Shown: positions 39,912 to 49,581, counted from the stretch's first letter. The stretch is 64,000 nucleotides of DNA from Pseudomonas sp. PB120 (GCF_009761815.1 NZ_RWIN01000089.1:1-64000); one strand, 5' to 3'. The notes: generated by a model not told the origin, from the sequence alone. Program-made: numbers and translations.

Positions 39912-40777
39912 GCCCAATCCTTGCGGTGACGAATCAGGCCTTCCTGAGTGACCGACGCCACCAGTTGCCCGGCGCGATTGAACACGCTGCCACGGGTGAA
40001 ACCGCGAGAGTTGCCCGCCCACGGGCTGTCCATCGCGTAAAGCAACCAGTCGTCCGCGCGCAGATCGGCATGGAACCACAGCGCGTGGTCGAGGCTGGCG
40101 ACCTGCATGTCCTTGTGCCAGACCGACTTGCCGTGGGGCTGCATCGAAGTGGTCAGCAGGCCGAAGTCCGACGCGTAAGCCAACAGGTATTTGTGCAGCG
40201 CCGGGGTGTCGGCGAGCGCACCGTCGGCGCGAAACCAGACGTACTTGACCGGATCGGACGGCAGCGGGTTGTAGGGGTCTTTTTCGGTAATCGGGCGGAA
40301 TTCGATGGGCTTGGGGCACAGCAGTTTTTCACGCATGTGCTCGGGAATCAGGTGGGCCCGTTGCTGAGTGAGCTCAAGCTCCGAAGGCAGGTTTTCCGGG
40401 CCGACCACAATCGGCATCTCGGCCTGGTGCTCGAAGCCTTTTTCGTCGTACTGGAACGAGGCGCTGCAGGTGAAGATCGGGTTGCCCTTCTGGATCGCCG
40501 TCACCCGGCGCGTGCTGAAACTGCCGCCATCGCGCACCCGGTCAACCTGATACACCACGGGCAACGCGGAGTCGCCCGGACGCAGGAAATAGCCGTGCAT
40601 CGAATGCACATGGCGCGTTTCTTCGACCGTCTGACTGGCCGCCGACAGGGACTGGCCAATCACCTGGCCACCGAACAACTGACGAAAACCCAGGTCCTGG
40701 CTGCGGCCACGAAACAGGTTTTCTTCGATCGGTTCCAGGGTCAGCAGGTCGACCAGATCATCCAACACTTGGCTCAT
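39908..40777 (-). CDS. tesB: acyl-CoA thioesterase II
   Basis: A 289-residue double hot-dog thioesterase that hydrolyses medium to long acyl-CoA. TesB features include the RVxxIQ-type strand (RRVTAIQKG), the LDHALWFHADLRADDWLLY segment (parts LDHALWFH and DDWLLY) carrying the catalytic Asp, and the TQEGLIR end with the catalytic Gln. It heads a two-gene operon with the HAD hydrolase. Confidence 0.95.
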   Translation of the reverse strand: MSQVLDDLVDLLTLEPIEENLFRGRSQDLGFRQLFGGQVIGQSLSAASQTVEETRHVHSMHGYFLRPGDSALPVVYQVDRVRDGGSFSTRRVTAIQKGNPIFTCSASFQYDEKGFEHQAEMPIVVGPENLPSELELTQQRAHLIPEHMREKLLCPKPIEFRPITEKDPYNPLPSDPVKYVWFRADGALADTPALHKYLLAYASDFGLLTTSMQPHGKSVWHKDMQVASLDHALWFHADLRADDWLLYAMDSPWAGNSRGFTRGSVFNRAGQLVASVTQEGLIRHRKDWA

Positions 40778-40883
40778 TCAGACTCTCCTCACACAACACA
40801 ATGCCGCGCAGTCTTGGCTGCGGCGGTCGATTCAGGTTCTGGCCCGGGCCACTATGGCCGCCATTGTAAACGTCTGCGCCCGC

Positions 40884-41453
40884 TTATCCATGCAAGGTTT
40901 GCAGCCATTGTTCACGGCTGATGCGATACAGCACATGGTGCCGCAAGGGATGATCGGCCGCGAGCCTTGGGTGCATGAAGTCATCCGCTGAATCATGGTG
41001 CATGCCAATCGCCTGCATGACTTTTTCCGACGGCGTATTGGTTCGGGTGGTGAAAGACACAACCTCATCCAGCGCCAAACGGTCAAATCCGCAGCGCAAG
41101 GCCGTCCACGCCGCTTCACTGGCATAGCCCAGGCCCCAATGCTCACGCGCCAGGCGCCAGCCGATTTCGACGGCCGGGGTGAAAGGCGCGTCGAAACCGA
41201 CCACAGCGAGCCCGGTAAAACCGATAAAAGCGCCAGTGTCCTTGCGCTCCAGCGCCCAGAGGCCGAAACCATGCTCGGCAAAATGCCCACGGATCCGTCC
41301 GATCAGCGAAGCACTTTCCAGCCGACTCAAGGACGCCGGGAAATAGCGCATCACCTGAGGATCGGCGCACATCGCCGCAAACTCCGGCAGATCCTCATCG
41401 CGCCACTGCCGCAGCAGCAATCGCGCGCTCTCGAGTTCCAGTATCGGCTCCAT
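40884..41453 (-). CDS. GNAT acetyltransferase, RimJ/RimL-like
   Basis: A 189-residue N-acetyltransferase. Features are the opening LESARLLLRQWRDEDL, the acetyl-CoA binding region with HWGLGYASEAAWTAL (about 111-125) and the following strand VVSFTTRTNTPSEKVMQAIG. The group acetylates N-termini of ribosomal proteins or other amines; the target here is unknown. GGGGAGGA fixes the ATG at 41453. It diverges from the deacetylase-family gene 82 bp away; the pairing of an acetylase with a deacetylase-fold enzyme may be chance. Confidence 0.9.
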   Translation of the reverse strand: MEPILELESARLLLRQWRDEDLPEFAAMCADPQVMRYFPASLSRLESASLIGRIRGHFAEHGFGLWALERKDTGAFIGFTGLAVVGFDAPFTPAVEIGWRLAREHWGLGYASEAAWTALRCGFDRLALDEVVSFTTRTNTPSEKVMQAIGMHHDSADDFMHPRLAADHPLRHHVLYRISREQWLQTLHG

Positions 41454-41535
41454 CGTGTCCTCCCCTTTCCATGCCGCAAGTCTACAACGCTGGTAGGATC
41501 CTTCCTTCATTCCTGTGCGCCTTCCTAAACCCGTC

Positions 41536-42456
41536 ATGCCACTGCCACTGATCTACCACGAAGACTACAGCCCCGAGTTCCCGGCGGATCACCGCTTCCC
41601 CATGGACAAGTTTCGCCTGCTGCGCGATCACCTGGTCGACAGCGGCCTGACCCGGGATGCCGACCTGCTGCGCCCGGAACTCTGCCCGCCGGAGATTCTC
41701 GCCCTCGCGCATGACGCTGCCTATATCGAACGCTACATGAGCGGTGAACTGTCCCGTGAAGACCAGCGGCGCCTCGGCTTGCCGTGGAGCGAAGCGCTCG
41801 CCCGGCGTACGGTGCGGGCCGTCGGGGGGTCGTTGCTGGCCGCCGAGCAGGCCCTGGAACATGGCCTGGCCTGTCACCTGGCGGGCGGTACACATCACGC
41901 GCACTACGACTATCCCGCAGGATTTTGCATCTTTAATGACCTGGCGGTGATCAGCCGGTTCCTGCTGGAAAGCGGTCGTGTGAATCGGGTGCTGATCTTC
42001 GATTGCGACGTGCATCAGGGCGACGGGACTGCACGCATCCTGCACGACACCCCGGAGGCAATCACCGTTTCCCTCCACTGCGAGAAGAATTTTCCTGCAC
42101 GCAAAGCTGAAAGCGACTGGGACATTCCGTTGCCCAAGGGCATGGGCGATGCGGATTACCTGAAAGTGGTGGACGATGCCCTCAACTATTTGCTGCCGCT
42201 CTACCAACCAGACCTGGTGCTCTATGACGCCGGAGTCGATGTGCACAAGGATGACGCGCTCGGTTACCTGAAGCTGACAGACGAAGGCGTATCCGCTCGC
42301 GATGAAAGCGTGATGCGCCATTGCCTGGGCCGGGATATTCCGGTGGTCGGGGTAATTGGCGGCGGGTACAGCAAGGACCGACAGGCGTTGGCGCGTCGCC
42401 ATGGCCTCCTGCATCACAGCGCGCAGCGGGTATGGACGTCATCAGGTTGTCATTGA
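41536..42456 (+). CDS. histone-deacetylase-family amidohydrolase
   Basis: A 306-residue enzyme of the arginase/deacetylase fold (class II/IV-like, close to acetoin-utilisation-type proteins). The catalytic His pair is in GGTHHAHYDYP, zinc ligands in DCDVHQGDGT and YDAGVDVH. It should hydrolyse an acetylated amine, such as an acetylpolyamine or acetyl-lysine. The start is MPLPLIYH at 41536. Confidence 0.9.
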   Translation: MPLPLIYHEDYSPEFPADHRFPMDKFRLLRDHLVDSGLTRDADLLRPELCPPEILALAHDAAYIERYMSGELSREDQRRLGLPWSEALARRTVRAVGGSLLAAEQALEHGLACHLAGGTHHAHYDYPAGFCIFNDLAVISRFLLESGRVNRVLIFDCDVHQGDGTARILHDTPEAITVSLHCEKNFPARKAESDWDIPLPKGMGDADYLKVVDDALNYLLPLYQPDLVLYDAGVDVHKDDALGYLKLTDEGVSARDESVMRHCLGRDIPVVGVIGGGYSKDRQALARRHGLLHHSAQRVWTSSGCH

Positions 42457-42594
42457 GGTGTGCGCCTTTACCCACAATGCCTGTGGAACTGCCTGTGGAT
42501 AACCTGAGCGAAAGGTCCTACAGGCTATGCTGCGTATAGCCTGCAAAGCGGTGGTTGTTTTTTGATCACTCATTTTGAAACCACCCAAGATCAA

Positions 42595-42690
42595 CTGTGG
42601 GAGCGAGCCTCCTCGCGATAGCGGTTTAACAAACACATCGATTTCGACTGCCACACCGCTATCGCCGGCAAGCCGGTCTCGCTCCTACAG
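42595..42690. repeat. REPIN
   Basis: CTGTGGGAGCGAGCCTCCTC at 42595-42614 faces GCAAGCCGGTCTCGCTCCTACAG (ending 42690; only partly complementary in its core). Confidence 0.75.
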
Positions 42691-42743
42691 AGACCTGGGC
42701 TGGTAGAATGCCCGGCTTATTCCACCGAACCGCAGCGCACCCC

Positions 42744-43985
42744 ATGACCCAGCCCTCGCCCCCCCTCTCCCCTCGCATCGCCATCATCGGCGGCGGCCCC
42801 GCCGGTCTGATGGCGGCCGAAGTGTTGAGCCAGGCCGGGATACACGTCGATCTTTACGACGGCATGCCTTCAGTGGGGCGAAAATTCCTGCTGGCCGGTG
42901 TGGGCGGCATGAACATCACCCATTCCGAAGCCTACCCGGCGTTTCTCGCACGCTACGCCGAGCGAGCCCCGCAGATCGCGCCGTTGCTTCGCGCGTTTGG
43001 CGCCGAGGCGCTTTGCCAATGGATTCATGACCTGGGCATCGAGACCTTTGTCGGCAGTTCCGGCCGGGTGTTTCCGACAGACATGAAAGCCGCCCCGCTG
43101 CTGCGTGCCTGGCTCAAGCGGTTGCGAGACGCCGGCGTCGTTATCCACACCCGCCACCGCTGGCTTGGCTGGAACCCCGATGGCAGCCTGAAGGTGTCGA
43201 GCCCCGAGGGCGAACAGACCTTGAGCCCTGACGCCACCTTGCTGGCCCTCGGCGGCGGCAGTTGGTCGCGCTTGGGTTCTGATGGTGCGTGGATGCTGCC
43301 ACTCGAACAGCGGGGTGTAGGACTGGCGCCGTTGCAACCCAGTAATTGTGGCTTCGAGGTGCAGGCCTGGAGCGAATTGCTGGTCAGCAAATTCGCTGGC
43401 GCGCCGCTGAAAAACATCGCCATCGGCCTCAACGACGACATTCCCCGGCTCGGCGAGTGTGTGATTACCGCGACCGGGATTGAAGGCAGTCTGGTCTACG
43501 CCCTCTCTGCCCCGATTCGTGAAGCCATCAACCTGCAGGGTTCGGCGACCGTTCACCTCGACCTGTTGCCGGGCAAGCCTGTGGATAAAGTTTTGGCGGC
43601 GCTGAGCAAACCTCGCGGCTCTCGCTCAATGTCCAAACATCTGCACAGCCAGTTGGGAATTGACGGCGTGAAAGCGGCGTTGCTGCGGGAGCTGACAGTC
43701 AGCGAAACATTCGCCAACCCGGAGCAGCTGGCCAAAGCGATCAAGGCGCTGCCACTGACGCTGGTGAAAACCCGCCCATTGGACGAAGCCATCAGCAGCG
43801 CCGGTGGTGTGCTGTTCGAGTCGATGGATGAGCGATTGATGCTCAAGCAGTTGCCTGGCGTGTTTTGCGCGGGGGAAATGCTGGACTGGGAAGCGCCGAC
43901 GGGCGGCTATCTGCTGACCGCGTGTTTCGCCAGTGGGCGTGCGGCGGGGTTGGGGATGGTGGAGTGGCTCAAGCGCAAGTCTTGA
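42744..43985 (+). CDS. FAD-dependent oxidoreductase, HI0933/BaiN-like
   Basis: A 413-residue flavoprotein. The FAD dinucleotide motif IAIIGGGPAGLMAAEVL is at about 13-29, and the family motif GVGGMNITHSE (about 52-62) and the C-terminal CAGEMLDWEAPTGGY loop place it in the HI0933-like/TIGR03862 group. Function in this group is not settled; some members reduce dehydro-bile acids or act on unknown substrates. It is monocistronic, flanked by REPINs on both sides. ATG 42744 is preferred over an earlier in-frame start. Confidence 0.88.
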   Translation: MTQPSPPLSPRIAIIGGGPAGLMAAEVLSQAGIHVDLYDGMPSVGRKFLLAGVGGMNITHSEAYPAFLARYAERAPQIAPLLRAFGAEALCQWIHDLGIETFVGSSGRVFPTDMKAAPLLRAWLKRLRDAGVVIHTRHRWLGWNPDGSLKVSSPEGEQTLSPDATLLALGGGSWSRLGSDGAWMLPLEQRGVGLAPLQPSNCGFEVQAWSELLVSKFAGAPLKNIAIGLNDDIPRLGECVITATGIEGSLVYALSAPIREAINLQGSATVHLDLLPGKPVDKVLAALSKPRGSRSMSKHLHSQLGIDGVKAALLRELTVSETFANPEQLAKAIKALPLTLVKTRPLDEAISSAGGVLFESMDERLMLKQLPGVFCAGEMLDWEAPTGGYLLTACFASGRAAGLGMVEWLKRKS

Positions 43986-43998
43986 AACCGAGGCGCGC

Positions 43999-44085
43999 CC
44001 ATCGCGAGCAGGCTCGCTCCCACATTGATCGCATTCTTCCTGAATGAACTCGGTCAACTGTGGGAGCGAGCCGGCTCCGGGCGGC
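43999..44085. repeat. REPIN
   Basis: CCATCGCGAGCAGGCTCGCT at 43999-44018 faces GTGGGAGCGAGCCGGCTCCG near 44060-44079, with a degenerate right end. Confidence 0.75.
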
Positions 44086-44121
44086 GGTCCGACGATAGCG
44101 GCTTAATTAACGCTGCACCAA

Positions 44122-45456
44122 TTAAGGCTTACGCTTACGCGGCCCGGTGTTAAACACCGGCACTTTCCGCACAGGCTTGATCGAAGGCTCCGGCGCCGAA
44201 GCCTCCCCGCTCTCAACCCACTTGCCCAGGTTGCGTTTACCGCTACTGGAAGTCTTCGGCTTTTTCGGCTTCTTCGGTTTCTTGACTACCTGACCACTGG
44301 CATCGGTATCCGGCACGCGGTGCTCGGGTTCGAAGTCATGTTCCATCTGGCGAGGCAATGTCTGACGGGTCAACGTCTCGATGGCCGACAGCAGATTCAC
44401 TTCATCGGCACACACCAGCGAAATGGCCTGCCCGGTGGCACCCGCACGACCGGTACGGCCGATGCGGTGGATGTAGTCCTCCGCCACGATCGGCAGGTCG
44501 AAGTTGACCACCAACGGCAAATCTTCGATGTCCAGGCCACGGGCCGCGACGTCGGTCGCCACCAGGATCTGCACTTCGCTTGACTTGAACCGGTCCAGGG
44601 CGCGTTGACGGGTGGCCTGTGGCTTGTCGCCGTGGATGCCGTCAGCGTTGATGCCCAGGCCCTGGAGTTTTTCCACCAGCGCGTCCACGCCGTTACGGGT
44701 CTTGGCGAACACCAGCACCTGTTTCCACTTGCCCTTGCGCAGCAAGTGAATGAACAGCTCCGGCTTGCGCTTCTTGTCGACTGTCACCACCCATTGTTTG
44801 ACGGTGTTGGCGGCCACGTTGCGCGGGCTGACTTCGATGCTCAACGGATCGTTGAGCATTTGCCCGGCCAACGTACGGATCGCGTCAGAGAAGGTCGCGG
44901 AGAACAACAGCGTCTGACGTTTCTTCGGCAGCGCCTTGTAAATGTTCCCCAGCTCCTCGGAAAAGCCCAGGTCGAGCATGCGATCGGCTTCGTCCAGCAC
45001 CAGGGTTTGCAGCTGGTTGAACTTGAGCGCGTTCTGACGGAACAGGTCGAGCAAACGGCCCGGGGTCGCCACGAGCAGGTCGACACCTTTGCGCAGCTTC
45101 ATCATTTGCGGGTTGATGCTGACGCCGCCGTACACCGCGTAAGTGCTCAACGGCAGGTTCTCGGCGTACTGGCGCACGGCTTCGTGAACCTGCTCGGCCA
45201 GCTCGCGGGTCGGCACCAGGATCAGCGCACGTACCGAGTTGGCGGTGACTTTCGGCCCTTCCATGGCCAGCAATTGCAGCAGCGGCAGCGCGAAACCGGC
45301 GGTCTTGCCGGTGCCGGTCTGGGCGGCAGCCATCAGGTCACGACCGGCCAGCACCGCCGGAATGGCTTGCGCCTGAACCGGCGTCGGGGTCTGGTAGCCG
45401 AGCGTCTCGAGAGAGCGCAGCAAGGGTTCGATCAGGCCAAGGGTGGCGAAAGTCAT
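44122..45456 (-). CDS. rhlE: DEAD-box RNA helicase RhlE
   Basis: A 444-residue ATP-dependent RNA helicase that takes part in RNA decay and ribosome assembly at low temperature. Motifs in order: AQTGTGKT (Walker A), PTRELAEQ, TPGRLLD, DEAD, SAT, and HRIGRTGR. The helicase core ends at about residue 370 and is followed by a basic Lys/Pro-rich tail (KKPKKPKKPK) probably binding RNA. It is transcribed alone. Confidence 0.94.
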   Translation of the reverse strand: MTFATLGLIEPLLRSLETLGYQTPTPVQAQAIPAVLAGRDLMAAAQTGTGKTAGFALPLLQLLAMEGPKVTANSVRALILVPTRELAEQVHEAVRQYAENLPLSTYAVYGGVSINPQMMKLRKGVDLLVATPGRLLDLFRQNALKFNQLQTLVLDEADRMLDLGFSEELGNIYKALPKKRQTLLFSATFSDAIRTLAGQMLNDPLSIEVSPRNVAANTVKQWVVTVDKKRKPELFIHLLRKGKWKQVLVFAKTRNGVDALVEKLQGLGINADGIHGDKPQATRQRALDRFKSSEVQILVATDVAARGLDIEDLPLVVNFDLPIVAEDYIHRIGRTGRAGATGQAISLVCADEVNLLSAIETLTRQTLPRQMEHDFEPEHRVPDTDASGQVVKKPKKPKKPKTSSSGKRNLGKWVESGEASAPEPSIKPVRKVPVFNTGPRKRKP

Positions 45457-45521
45457 GGGGGTACCGTAGGAAAAATTCAGCGCGATTGTGCGAACAAATG
45501 TGCAATGGCGCGCAGTTTACC

Positions 45522-46439
45522 CTAATTCACACGGGATTCTGTCGGGACCGCTGCCGCAGGTGACCGTCGCCACTGCGGCAACCCGATCAATACCACCGCG
45601 CTGATGATGACCAGCATCGCCAGCGCCTCTTCGATACCGATGGTCTCGCCGACAAACACGATCCCCAGCAACACCGCCACGGCCGGGTTGACGTAGGCAT
45701 AGCTGGTCGCGGCCGCCGGACGGACGTTTTTCAACAGGTACATGTAGGCGTTGAAGGCGATGATCGAGCCGAAGAAGGTCAGATAGGCCAGGGCCAGCCA
45801 GCCTTCAATCGGTGGCATGGCTTGCAGGTGCTCACCGCTGAGCGCACTGCCGATCAGCAGCGCCACGCCGCCCACCAGCATTTGCACGGCACTGGACATC
45901 GCGCCTTGGGGCAGCGGCAAGTGTTTGCTCCACACCGAACCAAAAGCCCAGGACGCGGCGGCAAACACCAGCAACGCCGCGCCCAGCGGGCTCGATTGCA
46001 GGTTGGAACCGAGATTGAGCATCGCGATCCCGATCAGCCCGAGCACAATCCCGGCCCATTCGAGACGGGTATTACGCGCGCCCCAGAAATAACCGAAGAG
46101 CAAGGTGAACAGCGGCACGGTCGCCACGGCCAGCGCTGCGACACCCGAGGCCACGCCCGTGTGTTCCGCCACGCTCACCCCGCCGTTACCGCACGCCAGC
46201 AGCAAAATCCCGATCATCCCCGCCGCTTTCCATTGCGCCCACGTCGGTGCCGGCACTCCGCGCCAGCGCAGGAAGGCGTACATCAGGATTCCAGCGATGA
46301 CAAAGCGAATACCCGCCAGCAGCAACGGCGGCCAGTATTCAACGCCGATGCGGATCACCAGGTAAGTCGAGCCCCAGATCACGTACAAGGCGAAGAAAGC
46401 CGCGATCAGCGGCAAGGGAAAGCGGCGTAGGCCAGGCAT
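45522..46439 (-). CDS. EamA-family exporter, YedA-like
   Basis: A 305-residue DMT-superfamily permease with ten predicted helices in two EamA repeats. The opening FFALYVIWGSTYLVIRIGVE matches E. coli YedA well. Members export amino acids or drugs; the substrate here is unknown. It lies 65 bp downstream of rhlE's start on the same strand. Confidence 0.88.
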   Translation of the reverse strand: MPGLRRFPLPLIAAFFALYVIWGSTYLVIRIGVEYWPPLLLAGIRFVIAGILMYAFLRWRGVPAPTWAQWKAAGMIGILLLACGNGGVSVAEHTGVASGVAALAVATVPLFTLLFGYFWGARNTRLEWAGIVLGLIGIAMLNLGSNLQSSPLGAALLVFAAASWAFGSVWSKHLPLPQGAMSSAVQMLVGGVALLIGSALSGEHLQAMPPIEGWLALAYLTFFGSIIAFNAYMYLLKNVRPAAATSYAYVNPAVAVLLGIVFVGETIGIEEALAMLVIISAVVLIGLPQWRRSPAAAVPTESRVN

Positions 46440-46557
46440 TGGGCAGCTCGTAGGCAGGGCGAAGAGAATCGTTATTCTAGAAAGGCCAACGCCGGAAATT
46501 AAGTTACAAAACCGGTTTATAGGGCCGGTACACTTTTCGAAATACGAATGATCTTCC

Positions 46558-46658
46558 TGTAGGAGCGAGCTTGCCCGCGAAGGTCGTTAACGAAAGCGCG
46601 CGTTTGCCGGTTAATCGCGGCGCGTTTGAAATCATCGCGAGCAAGCTCGCTCCTACAG
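46558..46658. repeat. REPIN
   Basis: CTGTAGGAGCGAGCTTGCCC at 46558-46577 and the inverted GAGCAAGCTCGCTCCTACAG at 46639-46658. Confidence 0.83.
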
Positions 46659-46674
46659 GGAATTTACGGTGCTT

Positions 46675-47286
46675 TTAGAACCCGCGATGGCGCTTGAGGT
46701 GCTCATTGATCTTCGCCGCAGGCACTTTCTGCAGGCTGACCAGCAAATCATGGGACAACTCCCGCAGCCCGTGCGTTTGCCGCAATGTCTGGGCGAGGTG
46801 CGTCGTCAGGTTGGCGGCCATCTCGGCATCGGCCATGGCCCGGTGAGCCTGGCCGGTATGCGGCAGCTGGGCGAAGGTGGTGAGGGTGCCGAGCTTGTGA
46901 TTCGGCGCCGCAGGCATTAGCCGACGGGCCAGTAACAGCGAGCAGGCAAAGTTCTGCAGACGGGTGCGTTTGATACGCCCCAGTTCGAAGTCCCAGAACT
47001 TCTGGTCGAACGCAGCGTTATGCGCCAGCAGCGGCGTGATGCCGACGAATTCGTTGACTTCGTTCATCACCTGTTCAGCCGACGGCGCGGTGCGCAGCAT
47101 GGCGTTGCTGATGCCGGTGAGTTGTTCGATGAAGGCCGGGACGCGCACTCCGGCGTTCATCAGGCTCTGGTAACGCTCGACGATGCGCCCCTGCTCAAGG
47201 ATCACCACGGCAATTTCCGTGGCCCGGCAGCTGCTGCTCGGGGAGATCCCGGTGGTTTCAAAGTCGATGACTGCTATGCGTTCCAA
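46675..47286 (-). CDS. DnaQ-like 3'-5' exonuclease
   Basis: A 203-residue DEDDh exonuclease. Exo I is DFETTGISP (8-16), Exo II AHNAAFDQKFWDFEL, and Exo III HRAMADAEMAANL, so all four acidic metal ligands and the catalytic His are present. It could act on DNA or RNA ends; it is not the polymerase III epsilon subunit, judging by size. It lies 22 bp after the NYN-domain gene, and the two nuclease-like genes probably form an operon. Confidence 0.9.
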   Translation of the reverse strand: MERIAVIDFETTGISPSSSCRATEIAVVILEQGRIVERYQSLMNAGVRVPAFIEQLTGISNAMLRTAPSAEQVMNEVNEFVGITPLLAHNAAFDQKFWDFELGRIKRTRLQNFACSLLLARRLMPAAPNHKLGTLTTFAQLPHTGQAHRAMADAEMAANLTTHLAQTLRQTHGLRELSHDLLVSLQKVPAAKINEHLKRHRGF

Positions 47287-47308
47287 ACCTGTTTCAACTC
47301 CGTAAAAA

Positions 47309-47788
47309 TCAATTCTTGAGCAGCAACGCGCCTTCGATCGGTACGTAGCGACTGGCGGCGCGGATCAGCGAATTGGCGGTCAGCCCCGGCACGCCATAGG
47401 CCACCGCTTGCACACCGTGCTTGGCGATGATGCGTTCCAGCAGCATGTCGAAATCACCGTCGCCGGAGGCCAGCACCACTTCGTCGACGTGGTCGGCGGC
47501 GTCCATGATGTCGAGGGTGATGCCCACGTCCCAGTCGCCCTTGGCCGAGCCGTCGCTGCGCTGGATGTAGGGTTTGAGCTTCACGGTGAAGCCGAGGTTG
47601 CGCAGGATCTGCTGGAATTGTTGCTGCTTGCTGTCGCCACGATCGATCGCATAGGCATAAGCCTCGACGATCTCGCCCTGTTTGCTGACGTCAGCCCACA
47701 AGGCGGCGTAGTTGAAGTGGCAACCATAGGCCTGACGAACGGTGTAATAGAGGTTCTGAACATCGGCGAACACTGCGATTTTCTTCAC
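47309..47788 (-). CDS. NYN-domain (LabA/DUF88) nuclease-like protein
   Basis: A 159-residue PIN-like protein. The acidic metal-binding residues occur in FADVQNLYY (about 7-15), KGDWDVGITLDIMDAA and ASGDGDFDMLLERI. Members are RNA-processing or decay nucleases, or regulators such as cyanobacterial LabA. GTG at 47788 is chosen because AGAGG lies 8 nt upstream; an ATG there is in another frame. Confidence 0.85.
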   Translation of the reverse strand: MKKIAVFADVQNLYYTVRQAYGCHFNYAALWADVSKQGEIVEAYAYAIDRGDSKQQQFQQILRNLGFTVKLKPYIQRSDGSAKGDWDVGITLDIMDAADHVDEVVLASGDGDFDMLLERIIAKHGVQAVAYGVPGLTANSLIRAASRYVPIEGALLLKN

Positions 47789-47884
47789 CGTGCATCCTCT
47801 TTCACGCAAACGGGATCAGGCACTGAGCCCGAAAAGTTGCCCAGTATGCCAGCCATAAGGCGTGTTTCGCGAAAAATCAGCCAC

Positions 47885-47912
47885 GTGGCGAGGGAGCAGG
47901 CTCCCTCGCCAA
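47885..47912. repeat. REP-like hairpin
   Basis: GTGGCGAGGGAGCAGGCTCC opens a hairpin closing with CTCCCTCGCC-type complement, just 6 bp past the stop of the DUF2076 gene. It may work as a transcription end. Confidence 0.65.
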
Positions 47913-47918
47913 CGGGCA

Positions 47919-48650
47919 TCAGACGAAGGAGTCGTCGTCATCACCGCCGAAGAACGATGAACTGTCATCGTTGTAATCAGCGTCGGCGTAACCGCCCTGA
48001 TCATTGGAAGAATTATCTGCCACGCGCTGGTTGTCACCCCAGCTGTTGCGATCGCTTTGATCGTTGACCTGAGCCGGCTCTTCCTTGATCACTTCCACCA
48101 CTTCCGGCTGCTGGTTGTGATGGAACAGGCTGCTGATGCCCTGTGCCAGCATCACGCCACCCGCTACACCGGCCGCCGTTTTCAGTGCGCCACCGAGGAA
48201 ACCGCTGCCGACCGGTTGTTGCGGCGCGTAATTCTGCTGCGGCGGCTGCGTGTTGAACGAAGGTCGCGCCGGCTCACGCCAGCCGCCTGTGGAAGGCGGC
48301 GCGCTCGGGGCTGGTGCGGGTTGCGGATCACGGGAACCGCCACCAAAGATGCTCGACAGAAAACCACCGCTGGCCGGCGCGGCAGCCGGAGCCTGCGCCC
48401 TGGCCGATTGAAGTTCGGCCTGCAATTGCTGGACTTGCAGGGCGAGTTGCTTGTTCTGTTCGTCGAGGCTCTTGATCGCCGCCTCCTGAACCAGAATCGC
48501 CTGGGTCATGAAATAACCTGCCGCCGGTTGGCGGGTCAGGTGTTCCTTGATCCGCGCCTCAGCCTGGGCGTCGCGCGGGGCTGAATTCGTTTCGGCCTGT
48601 TGCAGCCGGGAAAACAGTCCATCGATCAGGGTTTGTTCTTCGTTGTTCAT
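47919..48650 (-). CDS. DUF2076 family protein
   Basis: A 243-residue protein of unknown function. Residues 1-90 form a helical, coiled-coil-prone domain (MNNEEQTLIDGLFSRL..., with EQNKQLALQVQQLQAEL). The middle is Pro/Ala-rich and low complexity, followed by a glycine-rich hydrophobic segment (GFLGGALKTAAGVAGGVMLAQGI in parts, about 148-170), and an acidic tail ending DDDDSFV. The pattern resembles periplasmic-ligand or ABC-partner proteins of this DUF, but no role is known. Confidence 0.85.
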   Translation of the reverse strand: MNNEEQTLIDGLFSRLQQAETNSAPRDAQAEARIKEHLTRQPAAGYFMTQAILVQEAAIKSLDEQNKQLALQVQQLQAELQSARAQAPAAAPASGGFLSSIFGGGSRDPQPAPAPSAPPSTGGWREPARPSFNTQPPQQNYAPQQPVGSGFLGGALKTAAGVAGGVMLAQGISSLFHHNQQPEVVEVIKEEPAQVNDQSDRNSWGDNQRVADNSSNDQGGYADADYNDDSSSFFGGDDDDSFV

Positions 48651-48828
48651 GGCGACCTCGTAGATTGCCGGGAAAATCGTTGTCCTTCTCCACTGAGGAT
48701 AAGGTGCTCGACCTTAATGGAGGCTGAAACAAGTTGTTTCAATGGCCTTTACCGAACGTTTACGTTTGCTTCAGGCGGTACATCATCGGTTACAGTGAGT
48801 TACTGAATATGACCTGCGATACCGACTG

Positions 48829-49500
48829 ATGAATCCGTTCGACGTGCTGCGTGACTCTTTGTATTTCTTCAAACGCAATCTGGGCCAGATCGTGCAGCTG
48901 TGCCTGCCGCTGGTGATCCTGGAGGCGCTGCTGCAACAAGTGGTCGACAACACCGCCGGCCCGGAAGGCTTTCCCGGGTATAGCGTGATTGTCGGTTTGC
49001 TGGTGTATCCGCTGTACACCGCCGCGCTGATCCTGTTTCTCGATGCCCGCAGCCGCGGCGAGTCGCCGCGCACCCGCGACCTGCTGGCGATGTCCGCGAC
49101 CCTGTGGCCGCGCTTCGCCCTGCTGACGGCGCTCAATACCGTGCTGATCCTGCTCGGCCTGTCGTTGTATTTCCTGCCGGGCATCTGGCTGATGGTAACC
49201 CTGGCGTTCGCCGAGTACCTGTTGGTGCTGCGCGGCCTGGCTCCGCTGGCCGCCATGAAGGAAAGCATGCGCCTGACCCGCGGCCATTTCCTGCGCATTC
49301 TCGTGTGCATCCTGTGTGTGATGGGACCGTTGTGGGTGCTCAAGGGCGCGACCGTGGCGGTGTACCCCGATCCGAATCCGGCGATTTCACTGCTGATCGA
49401 CAGCGCTCACAGCTTCCTGCAACTGTTCACCAGCGTGGTGCTGTTCCGCTTGTTCATGCTGATCGGCGAGACCCCGGAAAAAATTGACCGGGCGCTGTGA
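48829..49500 (+). CDS. YciC-family inner-membrane protein
   Basis: A 223-residue membrane protein with about five to six helices. The opening MNPFDVLRDSLYFFKRNLG is typical of Pseudomonas YciC/UPF0259-like proteins, which have cytoplasmic charge near the N-terminus and a later ARSRGE loop. Function unknown. It diverges from the DUF2076 gene and precedes the endonuclease-like gene by 81 bp. Confidence 0.82.
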   Translation: MNPFDVLRDSLYFFKRNLGQIVQLCLPLVILEALLQQVVDNTAGPEGFPGYSVIVGLLVYPLYTAALILFLDARSRGESPRTRDLLAMSATLWPRFALLTALNTVLILLGLSLYFLPGIWLMVTLAFAEYLLVLRGLAPLAAMKESMRLTRGHFLRILVCILCVMGPLWVLKGATVAVYPDPNPAISLLIDSAHSFLQLFTSVVLFRLFMLIGETPEKIDRAL

Positions 49501-49581
49501 CAGCGTTCGGCCGACGGGTGGGCATGCCGTTGACGCTCGGTTATGCTCGGGGCCATCTTTTGTAACGCTATAAGCCGAGCC

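Noticed and set aside
39318..40319. HAD gene starting far upstream inside tesB
   Set aside because: The extra 136 codons are a shadow of tesB; the ATGA overlap gives a normal coupled start at 39911.
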